Below, one piece after another: positions 10,152-18,703 of a DNA stretch of 64,000 nt (positions are counted from its first letter, which is position 1; every line of letters begins with the position of its first letter). A model generated the notes under the pieces. The model did no database searches, was not told where the DNA came from, and saw nothing but the letters and a program-made list of their open reading frames with translations. The translations under genes and the position numbers were made by a program. Source of the DNA: Polynucleobacter parvulilacunae. Lineage in GTDB: Bacteria > Pseudomonadota > Gammaproteobacteria > Burkholderiales > Burkholderiaceae. Location: contig NZ_JACVPW010000002.1 of the NCBI RefSeq assembly GCF_018881715.1, positions 310,001 to 374,000 of the forward strand, in the 5' to 3' direction.

Positions 10152-10706
10152 ATGACCGGAAATCAGATGCCTTTGGCATCAAAAGCAGCCCTTAAGCAAC
10201 ATTGTAGGCAGGAAGCGGAAACCGCTGCACTTGCTAAAGCTTTTGCCGCCAGTCTTGAGCGATGGATCTCCCAGAACCCTAGCGCCCATCTCAATATCTC
10301 CCTAGAGGGAGACTTAGGGGCTGGCAAGACTACCTTCTCCAGATACCTCATCCAAGGCCTTGGTCACGAGGGCAAAGTAAAGAGCCCTACTTACACTCTG
10401 TGCGAGCCTTATCCAATTACAAAGAATAATCAGTCATTTACAGTGCATCACTTTGACTTATATCGCATGCGTGATCCATTGGAATGGCAAGAAGCGGGTT
10501 TTGCGGAGCACTTTGATGTGCCAGGACTCTGTTTAATTGAATGGCCGGAAAAAGCTGAGGGCACTCTGCCAACATTTGACATTCAATTACAACTTATTAC
10601 TGGCGCCGATGAAAACGAGCGCTCCATTACGATGAATGCCTTCTCAGAGCAAGGCCAAGTTGTAGTTGAAGAAATTCAATCACTTTTAGTGATGACCAAT
10701 TCTTGA
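10152..10706 (+). CDS. tsaE: tRNA threonylcarbamoyladenosine biosynthesis ATPase TsaE
   Basis: LEGDLGAGKTTFSRYLIQGLG...VKSPTYTL...HFDLYR. Confidence 0.92.
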   Translation: MTGNQMPLASKAALKQHCRQEAETAALAKAFAASLERWISQNPSAHLNISLEGDLGAGKTTFSRYLIQGLGHEGKVKSPTYTLCEPYPITKNNQSFTVHHFDLYRMRDPLEWQEAGFAEHFDVPGLCLIEWPEKAEGTLPTFDIQLQLITGADENERSITMNAFSEQGQVVVEEIQSLLVMTNS

Positions 10707-10712
10707 TAAGTA

Positions 10713-12059
10713 ATGAGCAATAAAAAAATGAATCTCTCCAGGAGGCAACATCTCAAGACTTCAGCAAAGTTCTTGAGTTTTGCATTACTGTTGACTGAGA
10801 TTGATATTGCTTGGGGCGCCAAGATTTTAGGGGTACGTGTTTGGCCATCTGAAGACTACACCCGCGTTACCCTGGAATCCGATACACCACTGCCGATTAC
10901 CCAGCAGATTCTGACAAACCCAGATCGCTTGGTGGTAGATGTCCAGGGCCTAGAACTTAATCCGACGCTGAAAGACTTGGTTGCTAAAGTAAAACCAAAC
11001 GATCCGTATATTTCACAAGTACGGGTTGGGCAATTTCAGCCGGGTATTGTGCGTTTGGTGTTTGATCTTAAAGAACCGATCAAGCCGCAACTCTTTACGC
11101 TTGACCCCATTGGTGAGTACAACTACCGCATGGTGTTCGACCTCTACCCCACTACCCCACCAGATCCATTAATGGCTTTAGTCAGAAGTAGCGCCAAGAA
11201 AGAAAGCGCTCTTGAAAAATCCAATGAAGAAGTAGATTTGATTGCGCAGTTTGCGACCAAGAAAGAAAAGGAGCTTGCCAAAGTTCCAGCGGCCCCTGTA
11301 GCTCAAGCCATACCTGAAACCAAAGAATTGCCAGCGCCTGCTAAATACAAGCGCTTGATCACCATAGCGATTGATCCTGGGCATGGTGGCGAGGATCCTG
11401 GCGCCATTGGTGCTGCAGGCTCAAGAGAAAAGAATGTTGTACTCGCTATTGCCAAGAGGCTGAAAGATAAGATTGAAGGCGAAGCCTATATGCGCCCTTT
11501 CTTAACTAGAGATGGCGATTACTTTGTACCGCTGCATGTCCGGGTACAAAAAGCCCGACGTGTTGAAGCAGATCTCTTTGTATCAATCCATGCAGATGCC
11601 TTCATCGAAAGAAATGCCAAAGGGGCTTCGGTATTTGCACTCTCACAAATGGGAGCGAGTAGTACAACAGCGCGTTGGATGGCCAATAAAGAAAATGCCT
11701 CCGATCTGATCGGTGGCATCAATATCAAGACCCAAGATAGACAAGTTGCTAACCTGCTCTTAGATATGTCGACCACGGCGCAAATTAAGGACTCTCTACA
11801 GGTAGGCAACTCCATACTGAAACAAATTGGTGGATTTGCAGCCTTACATAAACCCAAGGTTGAGCAGGCCAGCTTTGCGGTTTTGAAGGCCCCAGACATC
11901 CCTTCCATCCTGGTTGAGACCGCTTTTATTAGTAATCCACAGGAAGAGGCACGATTAAACGATGACAGCTATCAGGATCGGATTGCAGAGGCGATTTTGA
12001 GGGGAATTAAGGATTATTTTTCCAAAAATCCACCAGTTGCCAGACGGGTCAACTCCTAG
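10713..12059 (+). CDS. N-acetylmuramoyl-L-alanine amidase (AmiC-like, AMIN + Amidase_3)
   Basis: AMIN-like N-terminus; IAIDPGHGGEDPGAIGAAGSREKNVVL, SIHADAF, VETAFISNPQEE. Confidence 0.93.
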   Translation: MSNKKMNLSRRQHLKTSAKFLSFALLLTEIDIAWGAKILGVRVWPSEDYTRVTLESDTPLPITQQILTNPDRLVVDVQGLELNPTLKDLVAKVKPNDPYISQVRVGQFQPGIVRLVFDLKEPIKPQLFTLDPIGEYNYRMVFDLYPTTPPDPLMALVRSSAKKESALEKSNEEVDLIAQFATKKEKELAKVPAAPVAQAIPETKELPAPAKYKRLITIAIDPGHGGEDPGAIGAAGSREKNVVLAIAKRLKDKIEGEAYMRPFLTRDGDYFVPLHVRVQKARRVEADLFVSIHADAFIERNAKGASVFALSQMGASSTTARWMANKENASDLIGGINIKTQDRQVANLLLDMSTTAQIKDSLQVGNSILKQIGGFAALHKPKVEQASFAVLKAPDIPSILVETAFISNPQEEARLNDDSYQDRIAEAILRGIKDYFSKNPPVARRVNS

Positions 12060-12145
12060 GATCTTGTAGTTACAAGGCTTGAGGGGTAGACCCCGCAGAC
12101 CGAGGGAAGAGCTACAAACTTCTTGCTATAATTTATGGCTTAACT

Positions 12146-12221
12146 GGGTCGGTAGCTCAGTCGGTAGAGCAGCGGACTTTTAATCCGTTGGTCGCGAGTT
12201 CGAATCTCGCCCGACCCACCA
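12146..12221 (+). tRNA. tRNA-Lys (anticodon TTT), CCA encoded
   Basis: gggtcggtagctcagtcggtagagcagcggacttttaatccgttggtcgcgagttcgaatctcgcccgacccacca; folds as cloverleaf; tataat 15 bp upstream. Confidence 0.97.
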
Positions 12222-12222
12222 G
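12185..12222 (+). repeat. 38-bp direct repeat copy 1 (tRNA-Lys 3' end; attL-like)
   Basis: ccgttggtcgcgagttcgaatctcgcccgacccaccag, identical to 13270..13307. Confidence 0.95.
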
Positions 12223-12228
12223 CATTAC

Positions 12229-12255
12229 TAAGCCTCGCTTCTGCGGGGCTTTTTT
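12229..12255 (+). terminator. Rho-independent terminator after tRNA-Lys
   Basis: agcctcgcttctgcggggcttttttat hairpin plus T run. Confidence 0.75.
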
Positions 12256-12353
12256 ATCACTTACATCAACCCCCCCCCGAATAGCTCTTTAAAGGGTATT
12301 TTAGGGCCATTTTTTGGCTAGGGAATCCAACCCAAATCCAATAAAATAGTGGA

Positions 12354-12551
12354 ATGCCAGCAAAGCTCGTAACAACACATCAGCTTCGCCAATACATCGT
12401 TTGCAACGCCATTGCCTCTGCTCGAATTGAAGGCATCGCCCTAGCAACGCAGTTTGAACAAAAACTTACTGACTATATAAATGGCAAAAAAAGTATCGCC
12501 CAATTAATAGAAGAAACTAAGCAAAGTTATATTAAGAGCACAATCAAATGA
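12354..12551 (+). CDS. Small antitoxin-like protein with VbhA/Fic-antitoxin-like SxxxEG helix
   Basis: 65 aa; NAIASARIEGIALATQFEQKLTDYINGKKSIAQLIEETKQSYIK; ATGA overlap with next gene. Confidence 0.65.
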   Translation: MPAKLVTTHQLRQYIVCNAIASARIEGIALATQFEQKLTDYINGKKSIAQLIEETKQSYIKSTIK

Positions 12552-13066
12552 CCGTCAATTTAAATAAAAAAATTATCATTATTGCCGGACCCAATGGAGC
12601 CGGTAAAACTACCTTTGCCAAGAACTTCTTGCCACAAGAAGCGCATACTTTTCGCTTTGTTAATGCTGATCTCATAGCCGCTGGTTTAGCACCATTTAAC
12701 CCAGAGTCTGTTTCATTCAAAGCAGCTCGATTGATGCTAAACGAATTAGATGAGTACACCAAATCAGGCGAAAGCTTTGCCTTTGAAACTACTCTATCTG
12801 GCACACATTATCTGCAACGTATTCAGGAGTGGAAAGATCTGGGGTACGCCATCAAACTCTGGTTTATTGCACTAAGTTCCTCTGAGTTAGCTATTTCGCG
12901 TGTAAAAGAGAGAGTGGCACAGGGAGGGCACAACATCCCTGAAGAGGTCATTCGTAGGCGATATACCGCCGGCCTCGAGAATTTGCCCAAATATCAAAAA
13001 GTTGTAAAATCATGGATATTGTTAGATGGAGATAAAACTCCGCCCGAACAAACAGACCAAGGTTGA
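12548..13066 (+). CDS. Zeta-toxin-like P-loop kinase (AAA family)
   Basis: IIIIAGPNGAGKTTFAKNF (Walker A), RFVNADLIAAGL, FAFETTLSG, IRRRY. Confidence 0.82.
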   Translation: MTVNLNKKIIIIAGPNGAGKTTFAKNFLPQEAHTFRFVNADLIAAGLAPFNPESVSFKAARLMLNELDEYTKSGESFAFETTLSGTHYLQRIQEWKDLGYAIKLWFIALSSSELAISRVKERVAQGGHNIPEEVIRRRYTAGLENLPKYQKVVKSWILLDGDKTPPEQTDQG

Positions 13067-13266
13067 CTATGACTATTCCAAGCAAAGATATACGTAATTC
13101 ATCAGATCCTGATATTGCTGGATCTTACTACGCCATGCAACGTGCTGGACAAGCCGCAATAGACTTGGCAATTCAAACCAATACCGCAATCGTAACTACC
13201 GTTGACGGCAAGATTGTTCGGATCCCTGCTGCAGAACTCATCAAACAGCGTCAAGTTACAGCCTAA
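13063..13266 (+). CDS. Small protein of unknown function, third gene of zeta-like operon
   Basis: 67 aa; start overlaps zeta-like stop; ends 3 bp before the 38-bp repeat. Confidence 0.7.
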   Translation: MTMTIPSKDIRNSSDPDIAGSYYAMQRAGQAAIDLAIQTNTAIVTTVDGKIVRIPAAELIKQRQVTA

Positions 13267-13269
13267 ACA

Positions 13270-13307
13270 CCGTTGGTCGCGAGTTCGAATCTCGCCCGAC
13301 CCACCAG
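13270..13307 (+). repeat. 38-bp direct repeat copy 2 (duplicated tRNA-Lys 3' end; attR-like)
   Basis: Perfect 38/38 match to 12185..12222, without the rest of a tRNA. Confidence 0.95.
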
Positions 13308-13399
13308 TTATACAAAGGGATCACAGCAATGTGGTCTCTTTTCTTTTAGCTGTTTGGAATGTGTCGGTAACTTATAGCGGCAATAAGCAATCAAAGAAA

Positions 13400-13427
13400 A
13401 ACCACCCGAAGGTGGTTCTAATGTTTT
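13400..13427. terminator. Terminator-like hairpin
   Basis: aaccacccgaaggtggtt followed by T-rich ctaatgtttttt. Confidence 0.5.
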
Positions 13428-13508
13428 TTGACTGCCTAGGGTGTTATCGACCAGCGCCTGAGATTCTTTGCTGATATTAATTTAGCTTGCGGCTTTAAAC
13501 TTCAAAGA

Positions 13509-13769
13509 TCAATATCGTCTTTTCGGCGCACCAGCAAAAGATTGCTTCTTCTCAATATGTCTAAATGTGATACGGCCTTTACTCAAGTCGTAAGTAGAGA
13601 GCTCTAAAGAAACCTTATCTCCAGCCAAAATGCGGATGTGATTTTTTTTGACTCTTCCTGCTGTATAGGCAATAAGCTTATGGCCATTGTCTAAGGTAAC
13701 CCGATAACGAGAATCCGGCAGCACTTCATCAACAAGACCTTCCATTTCAAGCAATTCTTCTTTTGCCAT
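13509..13769 (-). CDS. infA: Translation initiation factor IF-1-like (probable second infA paralog)
   Basis: [60 protein letters not shown]. Confidence 0.9.
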   Translation of the reverse strand: MAKEELLEMEGLVDEVLPDSRYRVTLDNGHKLIAYTAGRVKKNHIRILAGDKVSLELSTYDLSKGRITFRHIEKKQSFAGAPKRRY

Positions 13770-13789
13770 TTAACATCCTTAATAAAAAT

Positions 13790-13815
13790 AAAAAAGCCCA
13801 GTCATGCTGGGCTTT
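13790..13815 (-). terminator. Terminator of csp gene
   Basis: aaagcccagcatgactgggctttttt on minus strand. Confidence 0.75.
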
Positions 13816-13855
13816 GAACCAGGCAAATAATTTCCGCCTGGCATTTGCTTCCGAA

Positions 13856-14059
13856 TTAAACAGGTTGAATATTGGATGCTAACTTGCCTTTAGGGCCAGT
13901 AGTAATATCAAAAGTCACCTTTTGACCTTCAGCCAAAGACTTAAATCCGCTGCTATTGATTGCTGAAAAATGGGCAAATAAATCTTCGCCGCCGAGTTCA
14001 GGGGTAATAAAGCCGAAGCCTTTAGCGTCGTTAAACCACTTCACAGTTCCATTTGCCAT
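13856..14059 (-). CDS. Cold-shock protein (CspA family)
   Basis: [34 protein letters not shown] (RNP1/RNP2). Confidence 0.95.
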   Translation of the reverse strand: MANGTVKWFNDAKGFGFITPELGGEDLFAHFSAINSSGFKSLAEGQKVTFDITTGPKGKLASNIQPV

Positions 14060-14300
14060 ATCTGACTATTCCTTAAAAAAATATAAAAAAGGGCTATGCC
14101 CCAAATAGGGCGAAAGTCAAGAATGGCGAGGGAGATGCTAAGAAGAACTATCGCAGAACTGCGGTATTAATTACTAGTACAACAACACTATTAGCTTGAA
14201 AATCGCTAAATGTATTTTACTCTACTTTGGTCAATAAAGATTATTTATCAACAATTCACCTTTAAAACAGCCATAGGCACAGGTTAAAGCGCTTTGACGA

Positions 14301-14341
14301 TCCGTTATTAGGGATTTTGAATCTCGCGCGACCCACTAGCA
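14301..14341 (+). repeat. Degenerate third copy of tRNA-Lys 3' end
   Basis: tccgttattagggattttgaatctcgcgcgacccactagca; 33/41 identities to 12184..12224 by hand alignment, no gaps. Confidence 0.7.
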
Positions 14342-14417
14342 ATAACCAGTTTTTTAGGTCCAGCATTGCAATGCTAATATTTTCTTTTATCCAAAATAAC
14401 GCAAACAATAGGTAATC

Positions 14418-15371
14418 ATGAAGCTATTCAATAAGGTCTCCAGCCTTTTAAAGATCTCCTTTATGCGAGGTGTTTATTTAACTTTTGCCACCCTATTGGC
14501 TTCTCTTAGTGTGCACATTCCAGCGCAAGCACAAGAAAAGCCTGAAGTTAAGTATGCCTCGGTGAATGGCGTGAACTTAGCCTACTACCTAAAAGGTAAA
14601 GGCGACCCCATGATTATGATCATGGGTTATGCCGGTACCTTGAGTGCATGGGACCCCGCCCTACTTGATGAGCTAGCAATAAATAATCAACTGATCATTT
14701 TTGATAATCGTGGTGCCGGACTATCTACTGACACCAAAGCAAATAACACCACCATTCCACAAATGGCAGATGATGCCGCGGGCCTTGTTAAAGCGCTGGG
14801 CTTTAACAAGGTAAATGTATTCTCATGGTCAATGGGTGCTCGGATTGGACAACAACTAGTTATCAGACACCCAGAGCTAATCAACAAAGCAATTCTGTGC
14901 GCCCCCAATCCCGGTGGCAAATATCAGATTGCCATCAATAAAAAAGTTGGCGAGGAATTGAATAACCCAAGCCTTTCTCCGATGGAGAATTTCGAGTTGC
15001 TGTTCCCAATGACACCTGAAGGTAAAGCAGCTGCCAAGCTGGTGTATGAACGCTGGGTAGCAGCAAAAGCTGCAGGGACTATCCCTGATGACTTTATAGT
15101 ATCAAAGGAAACAAAAGCGCGCCAAGTTCGTGCTCGCATCACCTTATGGGATGCGGACAATCAAAATTACAAGGATCTAAAGAATATTAAAGTTCCCGTT
15201 CTAGTTGCGGATGGTCGTGAAGACATCATTGATAACCCCAAAAACTCAGTAGTTATTGCCAACCAAATACCTTTTGCTTGGTTAGCTTTTTATGAGGGTG
15301 GGCATGCATTCTTATTCCAAAGCTATAAGAAACTTTCAGAAACCGTAAACGTATTTCTGCAAAAGGACTAA
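14418..15371 (+). CDS. Alpha/beta hydrolase with signal peptide
   Basis: FDNRGAGLSTD, FSWSMGARIG nucleophile elbow, terminal GGHAFLFQ. Confidence 0.88.
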   Translation: MKLFNKVSSLLKISFMRGVYLTFATLLASLSVHIPAQAQEKPEVKYASVNGVNLAYYLKGKGDPMIMIMGYAGTLSAWDPALLDELAINNQLIIFDNRGAGLSTDTKANNTTIPQMADDAAGLVKALGFNKVNVFSWSMGARIGQQLVIRHPELINKAILCAPNPGGKYQIAINKKVGEELNNPSLSPMENFELLFPMTPEGKAAAKLVYERWVAAKAAGTIPDDFIVSKETKARQVRARITLWDADNQNYKDLKNIKVPVLVADGREDIIDNPKNSVVIANQIPFAWLAFYEGGHAFLFQSYKKLSETVNVFLQKD

Positions 15372-15502
15372 CCCACTTGATTGGCTTTCAATCGCAAATG
15401 CGGATTTTTAAAAGATGCCGCCCTCACCCCAGTGCTTTTGATCGGCTTCACAAGCCTTTCCAATCTGATTACTTGGTTATTTTCTCGTCTACCAGACTTT
15501 AA

Positions 15503-16309
15503 TTAATGCGTATCTAGCCAGTTTTTAAGACTCTGATTAAATTTCTCAGGCTGCTCCATCAAGAAAAAATGGCTCGCATTGTCAAATAGGATGGTTTCTG
15601 AACCTTGGATGCCTTTACTCATGATCTCTGTAGCAGTCAAAGAACAAATGGGGTCATTCTTTCCGGCCATGATGAGTGTTGGTTGCTGTATTTTGGCTAA
15701 CTGAGCAGTGGTGTCATGATTTTGGCAGGCCTCATTCTGACGAATGTAACAAGCGGGTAATCTAGTCTCACCACCAATGAGTGCCTCAATCTTTTTAACT
15801 TGCTCTTGCTTTGTATTAAAGAAGTCCGCTGACACAAAGTTTTGGACTGAATGACGAGCATGGTCCGCCCAATTCATACGCCACTCCAGTGCTTCGCGCA
15901 TATTGATTAACACACGACGACCTAGTGGATCAAGCACTGCAAATGATGCACACAGCACTAAAGATTTCACTCTCTCTGGTGACATGAGCGCCATATGTTG
16001 CGCTACCGCACCACCCATGGATCGACCCACAATATGTGCCGATTCGATACCAAGGTGATCCATCAAGCCAAGAGTATCTTTTGCAAGGTCTTGAGTACTA
16101 ATCGGTTCATCAACCTGAGTGCTCTTACCTGCCCCACGGTTATCAAATGCAATCACCCTGAAATGATCTTTGAGAAGCTGTATCTGGGCTGTCCAGGCGC
16201 TGTAGTCACCCGCTAAGCCATGAATTAAGACCACTGGTACACCTTGACCAACATCTAGATACTGAATGTCGTAATTGCCGATCTTTGCTGTCTTTAATAA
16301 ATCCTGCAT
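15503..16309 (-). CDS. Alpha/beta hydrolase
   Basis: IHGLAGDYSAW, FDNRGAGKST, VGRSMGGAVAQ, NASHFFLMEQ. Confidence 0.9.
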   Translation of the reverse strand: MQDLLKTAKIGNYDIQYLDVGQGVPVVLIHGLAGDYSAWTAQIQLLKDHFRVIAFDNRGAGKSTQVDEPISTQDLAKDTLGLMDHLGIESAHIVGRSMGGAVAQHMALMSPERVKSLVLCASFAVLDPLGRRVLINMREALEWRMNWADHARHSVQNFVSADFFNTKQEQVKKIEALIGGETRLPACYIRQNEACQNHDTTAQLAKIQQPTLIMAGKNDPICSLTATEIMSKGIQGSETILFDNASHFFLMEQPEKFNQSLKNWLDTH

Positions 16310-16314
16310 ATCGA

Positions 16315-17034
16315 TTACTCCACGCTCAGGTGAGCTTGTAGCTCCTGCTGCTTTTCAGTAAACAGTGATTTGCTGCCAGCAAAGACTACTCTGCCACCAT
16401 TCAGCAGCACTACGTCATCTGCAACACTTAAAGCAAGATTAAGATTTTGCTCAACCAGCACAATAGAAATAAAGGGTTTGAGCGTAGCAATAATATTGCC
16501 CACCTCTTTCACAATTTGCGGCGCCAAACCTTCTGAAGGCTCATCTAAAAGTAAGACTTTAGGATTGGTCATCAAAGCTCTGCCGATGGCCAACATCTGT
16601 TGCTCACCACCAGATAAGCTGCCTGCAATTTGATTCTTGCGCTCATTCAAGCGTGGGAAGAACTGAAAGACATCTTCAAGAGACCACTGGCGTGAACTTC
16701 CAGATCGAGGCGCTTGATAAGCGACATCTAAATTTTCTTTTACGGTCAGACTAGGAAAAATGCGACGTCCCTGCGGAACAATCCCGATGCCTGCCTGGCA
16801 AATTTTCTCTGGTGATAAGTTTTGCAGTGGCACGCCATCTAGCTCGATCAAGCCACTTCTACCGGACAAGAATCCAATAATGGAACTAATACAAGTCGTT
16901 TTACCTGCACCATTTCGGCCCAAGAGAGCTAAAACGGTATCCTTCTTTAGCTCAAATGACACGTCATACAAGATATGGCTATCGCCATAAAAAGCATTGA
17001 GGTCTTTGATCTTTAATATGGAATTAGTGGCCAA
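16315..17034 (-). CDS. livF: ABC transporter ATP-binding protein LivF-like
   Basis: Walker A GRNGAGKT, LSGGEQQMLAIGRALM, LLLDEPSEGLAP. Confidence 0.9.
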   Translation of the reverse strand: MATNSILKIKDLNAFYGDSHILYDVSFELKKDTVLALLGRNGAGKTTCISSIIGFLSGRSGLIELDGVPLQNLSPEKICQAGIGIVPQGRRIFPSLTVKENLDVAYQAPRSGSSRQWSLEDVFQFFPRLNERKNQIAGSLSGGEQQMLAIGRALMTNPKVLLLDEPSEGLAPQIVKEVGNIIATLKPFISIVLVEQNLNLALSVADDVVLLNGGRVVFAGSKSLFTEKQQELQAHLSVE

Positions 17035-17764
17035 GATAAATCTCCTTGGTGCGTGGATCGTTTACGACCTCTTGGCGTGTGCCACTGGTAATCACTTCAC
17101 CGTAATGCAAGAGCGTTACTCGGTCAGCAAAGGCCAAGGCTACAGCCATATCATGCTCGATCATCAAGATAGTAATGTTGCGATCGATTTGCTGGAGTAA
17201 AGCGGTAATCGTTTCACGCTCTTCGGTCGACAAACCTGCCAAAGGCTCATCGAGCAATAGGATTTTTGGGTTTTGAGCTAAGGCCATTGCAATTTCTAGG
17301 CGACGTTTTTCTCCGTAGGATGTTTGCTCTAAAGGCAAATAGGCTTTGGCACCAAGCCCTACCTTCTCCAGTACAGCCAATGCTTTCTGGTCTAAATCCG
17401 CTTCGGATAAGAAAGACCCCCAGCATTTCCAACGCAGCGGCATTTTTCCTAACAGCGCTAACTTCACATTTGAAATTAAATTGTCTTTTCCAAACAGCGT
17501 CAGAATTTGATAGGTTCTTGCTAAATCCAGTTGTGCGCGCTTGGCAGTTGTCAGCTTGGTTACATTTTTCCCTGCTAGCGTGATCGTTCCAGAGTCTGAA
17601 GCTAGATCACCAGCAATTAAATTAAACAGCGTAGTTTTACCGGCGCCGTTTGGCCCGATCAATAAGTGCCTCTCACCTGCATTCACAGTGAGATTGACAC
17701 CCTTAGTCACCTTCAGGCCACCAAAGGATTTACTTAAATCGGAAACTTGAAGAATGGGACTCAT
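17024..17764 (-). CDS. livG: ABC transporter ATP-binding protein LivG-like
   Basis: GPNGAGKTTLFNLIAGD, SYGEKRRLEIAMALA, LLLDEPLAGLS. Confidence 0.9.
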   Translation of the reverse strand: MSPILQVSDLSKSFGGLKVTKGVNLTVNAGERHLLIGPNGAGKTTLFNLIAGDLASDSGTITLAGKNVTKLTTAKRAQLDLARTYQILTLFGKDNLISNVKLALLGKMPLRWKCWGSFLSEADLDQKALAVLEKVGLGAKAYLPLEQTSYGEKRRLEIAMALAQNPKILLLDEPLAGLSTEERETITALLQQIDRNITILMIEHDMAVALAFADRVTLLHYGEVITSGTRQEVVNDPRTKEIYLGH

Positions 17765-17767
17765 CTT

Positions 17768-18703
17768 TTACTTATTTGAGTTGAGTGCATTTTTAATACG
17801 CTCAAAACCAGCAACAATGCCACCTGGAATGAACATCACAATGAAAATAAATACCAAACCTAATAAAGTTACCCAGTGATCAACATATTGACTTGCCACG
17901 TTCTTTAATAGCATGACTAAAGCAGCGCCGATGACTGGACCCATCAAGGTACCAGCTCCACCAGCAATCACCATCAAGAGCATCTCAGCAGAGTTTGCTA
18001 ATGAAAGGCTGTGTGGACTAATAAATTGGTGATAGTAGACATACATAATTCCACCGATGGAACCGAAGAAGCCACAAGCAGTAAAGGTTACCCAGCGAAT
18101 AAGCCAGACATTGAACCCAAGCGCACTCATTCGACGTGGCTGATCTTTAGTCCCACGAATGGTGGCGCCAAATGGAGAGCGTACCAAGATTGCAATCGCA
18201 ACCCAAACTAACAAAAATACGAAAAGGGTGAAGTAGTAGAAGTAATTCGCCTCTCCTAAGTCAAGCCCGAACATATGTGGTCTAGTGATGCCAGAAATTC
18301 CGTTATCACCGCCAGTAACACTAGCCCAGCGATACGCTAAGCCCCATAGAATTTGTCCAAAGGCTAAAGTAATCATCAAGAAGCTAATGCCGGTAGCGCG
18401 CAAAGCAATGAGTCCAAAAATGCCGGCTACGACAGTAGTGCTAACGATTGCAATCGCTGCAGTACTGGCATGACTCCAACCCAGTTTTACAGTCAACCAG
18501 CTACTGATGTATGCCGCTAAACCTAAATATCCCGCATGACCTAGTGAGGTTAAGCCGGCATAACCCACAAGTAAATTCAGACTCATGGCAAAAATGGCGG
18601 CAATCAGAATTTGGCTCGCTAGGTTGGTGTAATACGTGCCCCCAATAATGATTGGGAGCGCAAGCAATACAGCCAGAATGCCGATATAGAAAATGCGGTT
18701 CAA
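17768..18703 (-). CDS. livM: Branched-chain amino-acid-type ABC permease LivM-like
   Basis: MSLNLLVGYAGLTSLGHAGYLGLAAY. Confidence 0.9.
   Translation of the reverse strand: MNRIFYIGILAVLLALPIIIGGTYYTNLASQILIAAIFAMSLNLLVGYAGLTSLGHAGYLGLAAYISSWLTVKLGWSHASTAAIAIVSTTVVAGIFGLIALRATGISFLMITLAFGQILWGLAYRWASVTGGDNGISGITRPHMFGLDLGEANYFYYFTLFVFLLVWVAIAILVRSPFGATIRGTKDQPRRMSALGFNVWLIRWVTFTACGFFGSIGGIMYVYYHQFISPHSLSLANSAEMLLMVIAGGAGTLMGPVIGAALVMLLKNVASQYVDHWVTLLGLVFIFIVMFIPGGIVAGFERIKNALNSNK

Noticed and set aside
12548-13066. Possible Fic-domain toxin (because the upstream gene looks like a Fic antitoxin)
   Set aside because: No HPFxxGNGR-type motif; the Walker A and FETTLSG features support a zeta-like kinase instead.
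13202-13474. ORF of 90 aa spanning the duplicated tRNA-Lys end
   Set aside because: It overlaps the zeta operon's third gene in another frame, reads through the attR-like repeat and a terminator hairpin, and has no plausible protein features.
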